Shown here piece after piece: positions 16,443-24,669 of a DNA stretch of 31,263 nt. Numbering within the stretch: position 1 is the first letter of the stretch; each line of letters starts with the position of its first letter. Source of the DNA: Balneolaceae bacterium UBA1514 (GTDB lineage Bacteria; Bacteroidota; Rhodothermia; Balneolales; Balneolaceae); contig DCQQ01000023.1 of assembly GCA_002323515.1 (NCBI GenBank), positions 23,906 to 55,168 on the forward strand. Reading direction: 5' to 3'. The notes under the pieces were generated by a model, which saw only the letters and a program-made list of their open reading frames with translations, searched no databases and was not told the DNA's origin. Position numbers and translations under genes: made by a program.

Positions 16443-17450
16443 ATGAGATTCGCAGATTACGCCAAAATTTATGTCACTGCTGGAAAAGGAGGAGATGGTT
16501 GTGCTCACTTTAGGCGAGAGAAATATGTTCCAAAAGGGGGTCCTGACGGGGGTGATGGAGGAAAGGGGGGAGATGTAGTGTTAGTGGGAAGGCATCAATT
16601 AAATACATTACTGGATTTACGATATAAAAAGTTTATCAAGTCTAGCAAAGGGGATAATGGATTAGGAAGTCGAAAAACAGGGTCTTCAGGCTCACATACT
16701 CGTTTGGAAGTACCTTTAGGAACCGTTGCAATTGATGCAGATTCCAGAGAACGAGTGGGTGAAATCACCGAGGAAGGCCAAGAGTTAATTATCGCGAAAG
16801 GTGGAAGAGGAGGTTTGGGAAATTGGCACTTCAAAAGTTCTACACGACAAAGCCCTACTTATGCCCAAGAAGGTAAAGAGGGAGAAGAGCGAACCGTTGA
16901 GTTGGAGTTGAAACTCATCGCCGATGTGGGCTTGGTAGGCTTCCCAAATGCAGGTAAAAGCACTTTATTATCGGTATTATCGGAGGCCAGACCAAAAATT
17001 GCGGATTATCCCTTTACCACACTAGAGCCGAATTTAGGCGTGGTAAGTTTTTCGGATTACCGTAGTTTTGTAATGGCGGATATACCTGGAATTATAGAAG
17101 AAGCTCACAAGGGAAAAGGATTAGGAGCGCAGTTTCTACGCCATATTGAACGAAATAATGTGCTCTTATTCATATTGAGTGTAGAATCAGATGTTTGTTA
17201 TGAATACGAAGCAATACTCAATGAATTACGAGCATACCGCAAGGATCTTTTGGATAAACCAAAAATAATTGCCTTGTCCAAAATGGATATAAAACAAGAC
17301 TTTAAGTTAAAAAAAGATTTGCGTTTGCCTAAAGATATTCCCGTTATTCCTATATCATCGGCCACTGGGTATGGCCTCGATCAGTTAAGAGAAGAACTTT
17401 GGAAGGGAATACAACATGCAAGAGAGCAAGAACAAACAGAAAGCAGCTAG
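16443..17450 (+). CDS. obgE: GTPase Obg/CgtA
   Basis: 335 residues. An essential GTPase linked to 50S ribosome assembly and stress control. The glycine-rich Obg fold spans about residues 1-158 (CAHFRREKYVPKGGPDGGDG, KGGRGGLGNWHFKS). The G domain has G1 GFPNAGKS (about 166-173), G2 in the YPFTTLEPNLG stretch, G3 DIPGIIEEAHKGKGLG, G4 SKMD and G5 SSATG. The C-terminal OCT domain of some Obg proteins is missing; the protein ends soon after the G domain with a short charged tail. The last 35 bases overlap the frame of the dprA relic. Confidence 0.95.
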   Translation: MRFADYAKIYVTAGKGGDGCAHFRREKYVPKGGPDGGDGGKGGDVVLVGRHQLNTLLDLRYKKFIKSSKGDNGLGSRKTGSSGSHTRLEVPLGTVAIDADSRERVGEITEEGQELIIAKGGRGGLGNWHFKSSTRQSPTYAQEGKEGEERTVELELKLIADVGLVGFPNAGKSTLLSVLSEARPKIADYPFTTLEPNLGVVSFSDYRSFVMADIPGIIEEAHKGKGLGAQFLRHIERNNVLLFILSVESDVCYEYEAILNELRAYRKDLLDKPKIIALSKMDIKQDFKLKKDLRLPKDIPVIPISSATGYGLDQLREELWKGIQHAREQEQTESS

Positions 17451-18459
17451 TTTTGTACCATTTGTACATACACATTCAAAAAGCTCACAGAGCTTAGTTA
17501 AAAAAGATGATTTGGCTACACTCCTCGCTTTGCAATCCATTAAAGGTTTGGGTAGCAGAAAAGTGGGGTGGTTACTATCATAGCTCGAATCTCCTTGTGA
17601 CATTTGGAGTGCCTCAGATGCCTATTGGGCCAAAGTATCTGATCCCGAGCAGGCTCCTTATTGGTAAACAGCCATACGAGAGACAGAATACCAAGCCATT
17701 CATAGCTTTACTAATTGGATCTGGGTACATCAAACCCTACGACGAACTCGGGAAATGGGTTTTGCGATTATACCTTATCAATCTTCATTACTACAAACCC
17801 ATCTTGGGCAAATTACTGATCAACCCATGATTCTTTGGGCTAAAGGAGATACGGGCCTTTTGCTTAAGCCTATGATCGGATTTGTAGGAATCCGGCGACC
17901 ATCCGAATATGCTCAGCTTCATACCCGGAGAATTACCCGAGAATTAGCATAAAAAGGATTTATGATTGTGAGTGGGTTGGCCCGTGGCATCGATGGTTTA
18001 GCTCATTCCGAATGTCTACGGCATCAGTTACCTAGTGTTGCAGTCATGGGTTCCGGTCTAGATCGAATATATCCCAACGAACACAAAAATATGGCCAAAA
18101 TTATCGGTTCTAAGGGTGGTTTATTACTCTCAGAATATCCTCCTGGAACTCCTCCTAGCTCTCATCATTTTCCTCAACGAAATCGCATAATATTGGGTCT
18201 GAGCCATGGCATTATTGTGATGGAATCCGGGTTGATGAAAGGGAGTATGTATACCGCTAACTCCGGGTTAAATCAAGGCCAAGCAGTGGTAGTATAACCC
18301 CATAGTCTGGGCAATCCAAGAAGAGCGTGGAATATTTCTCTTTTGGTTGATGGAGCTGCAGACCTATTCACTACGGTAGAGGCTTTTATAGAACGGCTAC
18401 CCCCGTCCGGTCTTCTACCCGAGAGACCCTCTATCTACCAAGAGGATGAACGGTCATAA
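17416..18459 (+). pseudogene. dprA: dprA relic: DNA-processing protein A with four in-frame stops
   Basis: One continuous frame of 348 codons carries clear DprA/Smf sequence: LALQSIKGLGSRKVGWLL (helix-hairpin-helix-like start), GFVGIRRPSEYAQ, then IVSGLARGIDGLAHSE, VMGSGLDRIYPNEHK, LLLSEYPPGTPPSSHHFPQR, NRIILGLSHGIIVMES and a degraded C-terminal stretch. It is interrupted by TAG at 17581 and TAA at 17665, 17950 and 18295, and ends at TAA 18457. No frameshift or deletion is apparent across the alignment with the family. Several usually conserved positions are changed (SHG for SDG, MKGS for a KSGS/RSGS motif, AWN for GTN). Intact DprA loads RecA on incoming single-stranded DNA during natural transformation. 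The likely original start is downstream of the obgE stop. Confidence 0.9.
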
Positions 18460-18463
18460 ATAC

Positions 18464-20233
18464 TTAAACACCTAAATCGGCAAGGATTGCATCAACCCTC
18501 TGCTCCAGTACCCCCTCAACTCGCCGAAATTCTGACGCACTCACCAGTTGGGTATTCACCGAGCAATAAAACTTAATCTTAGGTTCGGTGCCTGAAGGAC
18601 GTGCGGATACAACTGAGCCATCCTCGGTAATAAATTGCAACACATTTGAGCTAGGGAAATCCATGCGTTTCACTGATTCATCAACTAAATTTTTAGCCTC
18701 ACCACTTGCGTAGTCTTTCACTTGTACCACTCTAGAACCACCAAGATGAGAGGGAGGCGTAGTCCGGTATCCAGTCATCATAGCTTGAATTTCTTCGGCA
18801 CCTGCCTTTCCTTTTTTAGTCACAGAAACCAACCGTTCCCTATAAAAACCATGCTCCACATACAAGTTTATGAGAGCCTCAAACAAGCTAGATCCCTGAT
18901 CCTTATAATAAGCCACCATTTCAGCAATCATAACAGCCGAAACCACCGCATCCTTATCGCGAACGTGATCTCCAACTAAATAGCCATAACTTTCCTCCCC
19001 ACCTACAATAAACTGTTCTTTGCCTTCTAGCGATGTTATTAGCGAGCCAATAAACTTGAAACCAGTTAGGGTATTGTAGCATTTTACGCCGTAATGGGCC
19101 GCGATTGCATCCATAAGTTGAGAGGTCACTATAGTCTTTACGATATATTCATTTCCGGCAAAGCCTTTGTTATTTTTCCAGGCATCAAGCATATATCCAA
19201 TAAGTAAACTTCCCGTCATATTCCCATTAAGAAGAACCCATTCTCCCTCGGTATTCTTAATGGCTATGCCAATTCGGTCAGCATCTGGATCCGTTGCCAT
19301 AACCAACTCCGCATTATTCTTTTTAGCCGTTTCTATAGCCATAGAAAGGGCTTCTTTTTCCTCAGGGTTTGGATAAACAACGGTTGGAAAGTTACCATCC
19401 ACTATCATTTGCTCCTCGACCAGTTGCACATTAGTGAAACCAAATGCATCTAAAGCAGGGGGTACCAAGACTCCCGCCGTGCCATGAATAGGTGAGAAAA
19501 CAATACTCAGGTTATGTTGGTGCTTTATGGCCTCTTTAGAAAGTGATAACTGGACCAATTCATCTATATAGGGGGTATCTATATCTTCTCCAATAGGTTG
19601 AATGAGCTCAGAATTTACCGTGAACCGTACCTCATCGATCGAGTTGATTGAACGAACTTCATCCAACACTTCACGGTCATATGGGGCCACCAATTGTCCC
19701 CCATCTGCCCCATAAGCTTTAAATCCGTTGTATTCTTTGGGATTATGCGAGGCTGTAAGTACCACTCCACTTTGGCAACCTAAGCGTCGAACGGCATAAG
19801 AAAGTTCTGGAGTGGGTCGTAAGGACTCAAAAAAGTAGACCTTAATGCCATTTGCAGAGAAGACATCGGCAACTATTTGTGCAAGAGTATCCGAATTTTT
19901 CCGGCAATCATAGGCAATGGCTACTTTAATCTGTTCATTTGGATAGGTTTTATTGAGAAAATTACTGAGCCCTTGAGTAGCAGTTCCAAAGGTGTATTTA
20001 TTCACTCGATTACTGCCAATACCCATAATACCTCGGAGTCCCCCGGTACCAAACTCTAAGTCTTTGTAAAAACTATCGGTAAGCACTTCGATTTTTTTTT
20101 TATTAATCAACAGCCTTATTTCTTCTTTAGTCGCTGAATCATAGGAACCATCAAGCCATTTTTTAATGTTTATTATTGTTGTTGGATCAAGTTGATGCTC
20201 GATGGAAGCTAAACTGGAAGAATTCAAAGACAT
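18464..20233 (-). CDS. Phospho-sugar mutase (phosphoglucomutase/phosphomannomutase family)
   Basis: 589 residues from the ATG at 20233; a TTG at 20266 would add 11 residues. It interconverts hexose-1-phosphate and hexose-6-phosphate through a phosphoserine. The family's four signatures are present: the active-site serine in TASHNP (Ser162), the Mg2+ loop DPDADR, the sugar-binding GGEESYGY and the phosphate-binding SARPSGTEPKIK. An extended N-terminus before LEFGTGGLRGIMGIGSNRVN is like the roughly 580-residue PgcA type (B. subtilis PgcA and Bacteroidota enzymes) rather than short ManB/AlgC. Glucose versus mannose preference cannot be decided. It converges on the dprA relic with a four-base gap and diverges from the DUF3109 gene. 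Confidence 0.93.
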   Translation of the reverse strand: MSLNSSSLASIEHQLDPTTIINIKKWLDGSYDSATKEEIRLLINKKKIEVLTDSFYKDLEFGTGGLRGIMGIGSNRVNKYTFGTATQGLSNFLNKTYPNEQIKVAIAYDCRKNSDTLAQIVADVFSANGIKVYFFESLRPTPELSYAVRRLGCQSGVVLTASHNPKEYNGFKAYGADGGQLVAPYDREVLDEVRSINSIDEVRFTVNSELIQPIGEDIDTPYIDELVQLSLSKEAIKHQHNLSIVFSPIHGTAGVLVPPALDAFGFTNVQLVEEQMIVDGNFPTVVYPNPEEKEALSMAIETAKKNNAELVMATDPDADRIGIAIKNTEGEWVLLNGNMTGSLLIGYMLDAWKNNKGFAGNEYIVKTIVTSQLMDAIAAHYGVKCYNTLTGFKFIGSLITSLEGKEQFIVGGEESYGYLVGDHVRDKDAVVSAVMIAEMVAYYKDQGSSLFEALINLYVEHGFYRERLVSVTKKGKAGAEEIQAMMTGYRTTPPSHLGGSRVVQVKDYASGEAKNLVDESVKRMDFPSSNVLQFITEDGSVVSARPSGTEPKIKFYCSVNTQLVSASEFRRVEGVLEQRVDAILADLGV

Positions 20234-20330
20234 AGGCTTGTTTTTAGTGGCAAATCTTATTGGCAATGGTAAATATTTTACTTATACAAAATAATAAAAA
20301 GGATAGTAAAACGAGTTCGTATATTACATT

Positions 20331-21017
20331 ATGTTTATGGTCCAACATACTTTGTTATCTGAGGATATAGCCCATGCCCGTTTTGCATGTGATATTTCAC
20401 GTTGTAAAGGAGCTTGTTGTGTGGTTGGGGATTCTGGTGCACCTGTGTCCAAAAAAGAAGTAGCCGTGCTCAATAAGGCATACTCACAACTCAAGGATGG
20501 GTTGAGTGTTGAGGCGCGGGATACGGTCTCAGCTAAAGGCTTAGTTCAGGAATCAGGTGATCAAAAGCTTGAGTTATCCTGTGTGTCCACAGGAGAATGT
20601 GTGTTTGTTCAGTATACTGATAAGGGAGTTGCTACCTGTGCCATTCAAAATGCCTTTTATAAGGGTGAATTTGATTGGGAGAAGCCCATTAGTTGTCACC
20701 TTTATCCCTTGCGTATAAAAAAGCTTAGTGGCATAGAATGGATTAATTATGAGTATATTGCATCGCTTTGTTCGGCTGCGTGTGATCGGGCGGAAAAAGA
20801 AGGAATCTATCTTGCAGATTTCTTAAAAAAACCATTGATACGTAGGTATGGAGAAGCTTGGTATGAAGAATTTGTTGCTGCTTGTGAATATATTCGAGCC
20901 ATGAAAAGGGAGTATTCGAAGAATCCACGAAATGAATTAAGCAATGGGGAATTATTTGAAAAAACAGGCTTTGAGGATATCAAAAAAGAGATTAACAATG
21001 CGGCGCCTAAAAATTAA
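20331..21017 (+). CDS. DUF3109 family cysteine-rich protein
   Basis: 228 residues with eleven cysteines. The N-terminal motif FACDISRCKGACCVVGDSGAP is the hallmark of DUF3109. Further Cys positions are LSC, GEC, ATC, ISCHLYPLR and SLCSAAC. The pattern CxxxxCxxxCC followed by spaced single cysteines resembles the YkgJ-type cluster proteins and suggests metal or Fe-S binding, but no function is established. There is no signal peptide, so it is probably cytosolic. It lies 48 bases upstream of rpoN in the same direction and 97 bases from the divergent phosphohexomutase. A second ATG at 20337 is equally usable. Confidence 0.85.
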   Translation: MFMVQHTLLSEDIAHARFACDISRCKGACCVVGDSGAPVSKKEVAVLNKAYSQLKDGLSVEARDTVSAKGLVQESGDQKLELSCVSTGECVFVQYTDKGVATCAIQNAFYKGEFDWEKPISCHLYPLRIKKLSGIEWINYEYIASLCSAACDRAEKEGIYLADFLKKPLIRRYGEAWYEEFVAACEYIRAMKREYSKNPRNELSNGELFEKTGFEDIKKEINNAAPKN

Positions 21018-21065
21018 GGCGGTAAAAAGGGAAGTCAAGATGGGTTTAAATTTATCACAGGTTAC

Positions 21066-22607
21066 ATGCTAAGAAATCAACAAAATTTAGGGCAACGATT
21101 ACAGCAGGGAATGCAGCAAAAGCTCTCTCCACAGCAATTACAGTATATAAAACTCTTGCAGCTAACCACGCAAGGCTTTGAGCAGCGAATAAAAGAAGAG
21201 CTTGAAACAAACCCAATTTTAGAACAAGTTCAAAGTGAAGAAGAATGGGATCGGTCCGAACAGGAACATATGGATTCTTCTTCCTTAGATAGCCCAGATT
21301 TGGATTTTTCAGATGCGACCACTCAAGCGTCGGAAAAAGGGTTAGAAAGTTTAGAAGAACATACGGTGGATTGGGATACCTATCAGGATAACACCGAATA
21401 TGACGGGGAGAGCTATACCTATACGAATGCATTTCATGAAGAGTTTGGTGATATTCCGGATCCTTATCATTCTACCTTACTAGAAGATTTAGAGCAGCAG
21501 GTGAGTCTACTGAATCTAGCGGAGGATGAGCAATTAATTGCCGATCAAATTCTAGGATCATTGGATGAGGATGGATATTTCAGAAGAGAAGCCATCGCCA
21601 TTGCAGATAATATTGCTTTCAATCACGGGGTATATGTTGACGAGGAGGATGTGGAAGTGGTTCGTCAAAAAATCCAACGTTTAGATCCATTGGGCATTGC
21701 CTCTACGGACTTACAAGACTGTTTACAAGTTCAGTTAAGTTACTCTGAAGCGAACATGCCAGGTAAAAAGTTGGCTCTGCGCATTATTGCAGAAGGCTGG
21801 AATCTTTTTAAAAAAAAGCATTTCGAAAAGATAATGACTCGTTTCGAAGTGACAGAGGAAGATTTAAAAGAAGCCTCTAATGCCATATGGCGTATGGATC
21901 CTAAACCAGGTGCTGTCCAAAATGAGGATGAACACAATAACCAGTATATCGACCCAGATTTTGAGGTATACTGGGAATCCAATGACCATCAGGCATCTAA
22001 AACAGGTGAGTTTGTCATTAAATTAAATCAGCGAAATTCACCACAGTTGCGAATTTCACCCGATTATGAGGATATGTGGTCAAATATTAAAGCTAAAACA
22101 GAAGGTCCAGACTCTCAAACGCAGCAGTTTCTAAAAACTAAGTTAGATTCTGCGCAATGGTTTATTGAATCCATTCGACAACGGCAACGAACGTTAATGA
22201 ACACCATGAAAACCATCGTAGCTTTGCAGGAAGATTTTTTCAAATATGGTGAGGCCTTACGACCGATGATTTTGAAAAATATTGCAGAGCGTATAGGTAT
22301 GGATATTTCTACGATTTCTAGGGTAGTCAACGGGAAATATGTGCAAACCCATTTTGGGGTTTATGAATTAAAATATTTCTTCAATGAAGGCTTATTGACT
22401 CAGTCAGGTGAAGAGGTGTCAAACAGAGAAATAAAAAACCTTCTCCAAAAAATCATTGATCTCGAAGACAAGAAAAATCCACTAAGTGACCAAGCTCTTG
22501 CAGATGCCCTTAAACAAGAAGGGTATGTAGTCGCAAGAAGGACGGTGAGTAAATATAGAGAACAGTTAAATGAGCCGGTGGCTAGGCTTCGCAAGCAAAT
22601 TATTTGA
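21066..22607 (+). CDS. rpoN: RNA polymerase sigma-54 factor
   Basis: 513 residues. The N-terminal activator-interacting region is Gln-rich (LGQRLQQGMQQKLSPQQLQY, LLQLTTQGFEQRIKEELETN). An acidic region II covers about 55-135. The core-binding and helix-turn-helix domain has IAERIGMDISTISRVVNGKY and VYELKYFF. The RpoN box at about 489-500 reads ARRTVSKYREQL, matching the consensus ARRTVAKYRE. It directs transcription from -24/-12 promoters with AAA+ activators. No hpf or ptsN genes, common neighbours in proteobacteria, follow; the next gene is convergent. Confidence 0.95.
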   Translation: MLRNQQNLGQRLQQGMQQKLSPQQLQYIKLLQLTTQGFEQRIKEELETNPILEQVQSEEEWDRSEQEHMDSSSLDSPDLDFSDATTQASEKGLESLEEHTVDWDTYQDNTEYDGESYTYTNAFHEEFGDIPDPYHSTLLEDLEQQVSLLNLAEDEQLIADQILGSLDEDGYFRREAIAIADNIAFNHGVYVDEEDVEVVRQKIQRLDPLGIASTDLQDCLQVQLSYSEANMPGKKLALRIIAEGWNLFKKKHFEKIMTRFEVTEEDLKEASNAIWRMDPKPGAVQNEDEHNNQYIDPDFEVYWESNDHQASKTGEFVIKLNQRNSPQLRISPDYEDMWSNIKAKTEGPDSQTQQFLKTKLDSAQWFIESIRQRQRTLMNTMKTIVALQEDFFKYGEALRPMILKNIAERIGMDISTISRVVNGKYVQTHFGVYELKYFFNEGLLTQSGEEVSNREIKNLLQKIIDLEDKKNPLSDQALADALKQEGYVVARRTVSKYREQLNEPVARLRKQII

Positions 22608-22642
22608 TTGCATTTGTGTGTGTGTATAGCCTTTTAGCTGCA

Positions 22643-23623
22643 TTAGCCAGGAGAGAGGGTATCCCAGAGTAGTTCGAGTTCAAGGATAAGGCGTGCACGT
22701 ATACTTTTGGCTTCTATCGACAAAGACTCTTGGGCTAAACGATATTCTTTTTTCCCTGCTTCTGTCTCGATTTTAATAGGATTGAGCCCCATATAACTTA
22801 AGTCGTAGGGACTCGCCTTCATATCGATATGCCGGGCTTGATAGGCTAGTTCAAAGGCATCTAAAATAAGTTCACTGGATACCCAAGGATAAAACTTATA
22901 GGCCCATTTATAGACGTCCATATTAGTATGAATGCAGCCAGGTTGTTCGGATTCAGCAAACACCTCTCGACTGAGTGAATGCCGATTTAGTGGCTGTGCT
23001 TGGGGCGTAAAAAAACGGAAAGCATCAAAGTGGGTACACAATAAATGATGACTATCTACAATTTCCGCAATCTGTTCGTGGCTAAATCTTAAAGGGATCT
23101 GATGGTGTCTAGGCTTATGAGATCGGTACACCATCGCCCATTCATGTAGTCCAAAGCAGCCAAATTGGGATCTTTTATCTTGTATGTTGTGGAGCAATTT
23201 GATCAACCATGCAAGTGAAGAGAGTCGTTTCTCGGGGAAGAGTTTGGGGTCTAAGTAGGCCAAATCCTGGGTCAAATAAAGTTCACTTAGGGCCGGTAGA
23301 TAACTAGGTAATCCACCATCTTCATCACTAGTGTGTGTAGTGGAGTTCGCAATGGAATTCAATTTTGAATCCAATGCTAAAAAAAGCCCTACTCCGGGTG
23401 ACCAATTTCGTAGTTTACTAGGTCGGAAATGATAATATTCAAAAAGGAAATCGAGCACTGGCTGCTTTTGATGTTGAGATCTATTCTCTAAATATTCTGA
23501 TAGAATGGCGTCTGTGCGCTGTTCATGAGCCTTTTTTCTTCGAATCCACTTCTCAAAAGAAAGTATATTTTCAATTTCCAATAGCTCTATGGCTTTGGTA
23601 CATTGTATGTAGTTTTTTTGCAT
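22643..23623 (-). CDS. Conserved protein of the family often labelled '3-methyladenine DNA glycosylase'
   Basis: 326 residues. I recognise blocks shared with a family common in actinobacteria: DFLFEYYHFRPSKLRNWSPG, FGCFGLHEWAMVYR, HFDAFRFFTPQAQPLNRHS, EQPGCIHTNMDVYKWAYKF and IDMKASPYDL. Databases often name it 3-methyladenine DNA glycosylase, but none of the AlkA, Tag or Mpg motifs (helix-hairpin-helix with catalytic Asp, or Tag zinc site) are visible, so that label looks unproven. The invariant His, Asp, Glu and Trp residues in these blocks look like an enzyme active site. No signal peptide or TM segment is seen. It is divergent from the UbiA-family gene, with a 120-base shared upstream region. 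Confidence 0.75.
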   Translation of the reverse strand: MQKNYIQCTKAIELLEIENILSFEKWIRRKKAHEQRTDAILSEYLENRSQHQKQPVLDFLFEYYHFRPSKLRNWSPGVGLFLALDSKLNSIANSTTHTSDEDGGLPSYLPALSELYLTQDLAYLDPKLFPEKRLSSLAWLIKLLHNIQDKRSQFGCFGLHEWAMVYRSHKPRHHQIPLRFSHEQIAEIVDSHHLLCTHFDAFRFFTPQAQPLNRHSLSREVFAESEQPGCIHTNMDVYKWAYKFYPWVSSELILDAFELAYQARHIDMKASPYDLSYMGLNPIKIETEAGKKEYRLAQESLSIEAKSIRARLILELELLWDTLSPG

Positions 23624-23743
23624 GTATAAAGATAAGAAAATGGAAGAATCAATTAAGATTATACTTGCTAATTATCGCAATATGAATATCAGTACAATAT
23701 TTTATTTACCCCTTATAGTAGTTCAAATCTCTAGTTCAATACT

Positions 23744-24631
23744 TTGTTCAGGCAAGTAATACATTTTATTGCGCATTTGAGATGGCCTTACCAAACTCTA
23801 ATTCTGTCAGGTGCTTATGGTTTGTCGATTATATTTGTATCAGCACCAGATTTGGGGCTTTTCTCAAAATATTTTTTTCTCTGGCATTTAGGGTTATATG
23901 GAGGTGCTACAGCATTTAATTCATATTGGGATAAAGATAAGGGTCCTATTGGGGGATTAAAAAATCCGCCACCTATGCGACCCTGGATGCGTTGGGCTTC
24001 GTTTTTCATGATGGTTTTACCAGCTCCAATTCTCATACATGATATCCGTTTAACTATTTTACCAATGGCTAGTTTTGGAGTTTATTCGCTAAGTTTTTTT
24101 CTTTTTTGGGCCTATTCTAGTCCTGTACTTCGGTGGAAAGGGCACCCATATCTCAGTTTAATAGTGATTTTTTTGAGTACTGGAACCAATGGATTTTTTA
24201 TGGGCTACTTCGCAGGTAGTGGAATTTTATTATCGTTGCATTCGGCCTTAGCAGCATTCGGGGTTGCAAGCATACTTGTGAGCCTATACCCTATATCACA
24301 GTTATTCCAGCTAGAGGAAGACAGTAAGCGAGGGGATCTTACACTTGCCTTACAGATTGGGGTAAAAGGTGTGCGTACCTTTTATTTCATTATGTATGTT
24401 TTTGGGACACTACTTGTGAGTGGTTGTATATGGCCCATCAATTCTAGACTCGCTCTTTTCTTTTTTATTGTCTCCATAATGGGTTTTACAATAACTAACA
24501 GTATTCTCAATGGACTCATTGGCTCTGAAAAAGAGTATAAGCAAGTTATGAAAATTAAATACCTCTCATCTTTTAGCTTTCTTTTATACATCCTTGTCGC
24601 GGCCTGGTATGTACACGCTTGGTTCTCCTAG
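23744..24631 (+). CDS. UbiA-family prenyltransferase-like membrane protein
   Basis: 295 residues from a TTG start; there is no nearby ATG. About eight hydrophobic segments span the protein. The first aspartate-rich site reads NSYWDKDKGPIGG (about residues 66-78), a variant of NDxxDxxxD with Gly at the last acidic position. The second is FQLEEDSKRGDLTLALQIG, corresponding to the D-x(3,4)-GD motif of UbiA enzymes. UbiA proteins move a prenyl group onto aromatic or other acceptors (quinones, hemes, chlorophylls) in the membrane. No quinone or heme genes lie close by, so the acceptor is unknown. The variant motif leaves activity uncertain. Confidence 0.75.
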   Translation: MFRQVIHFIAHLRWPYQTLILSGAYGLSIIFVSAPDLGLFSKYFFLWHLGLYGGATAFNSYWDKDKGPIGGLKNPPPMRPWMRWASFFMMVLPAPILIHDIRLTILPMASFGVYSLSFFLFWAYSSPVLRWKGHPYLSLIVIFLSTGTNGFFMGYFAGSGILLSLHSALAAFGVASILVSLYPISQLFQLEEDSKRGDLTLALQIGVKGVRTFYFIMYVFGTLLVSGCIWPINSRLALFFFIVSIMGFTITNSILNGLIGSEKEYKQVMKIKYLSSFSFLLYILVAAWYVHAWFS

Positions 24632-24669
24632 TTTTTCATATTTGCAGAGTATGGATTTTACAAAACAGA

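Noticed and set aside
17507..17830. 107-codon plus-strand frame
   Set aside because: It lies in a different frame of the dprA relic, and the DprA homology is in the other frame.
17581..18297. Stop-codon reassignment (TAG/TAA read as Gln) as an explanation of the dprA frame
   Set aside because: Every other gene in the window ends normally at TAA, TAG or TGA with no internal stops, so a changed genetic code is not tenable; missense decay also favours a pseudogene.
21055..21432. 125-codon minus-strand frame
   Set aside because: Antisense to the start of rpoN, which is certain from its N-terminal Gln-rich motif; no family resemblance.
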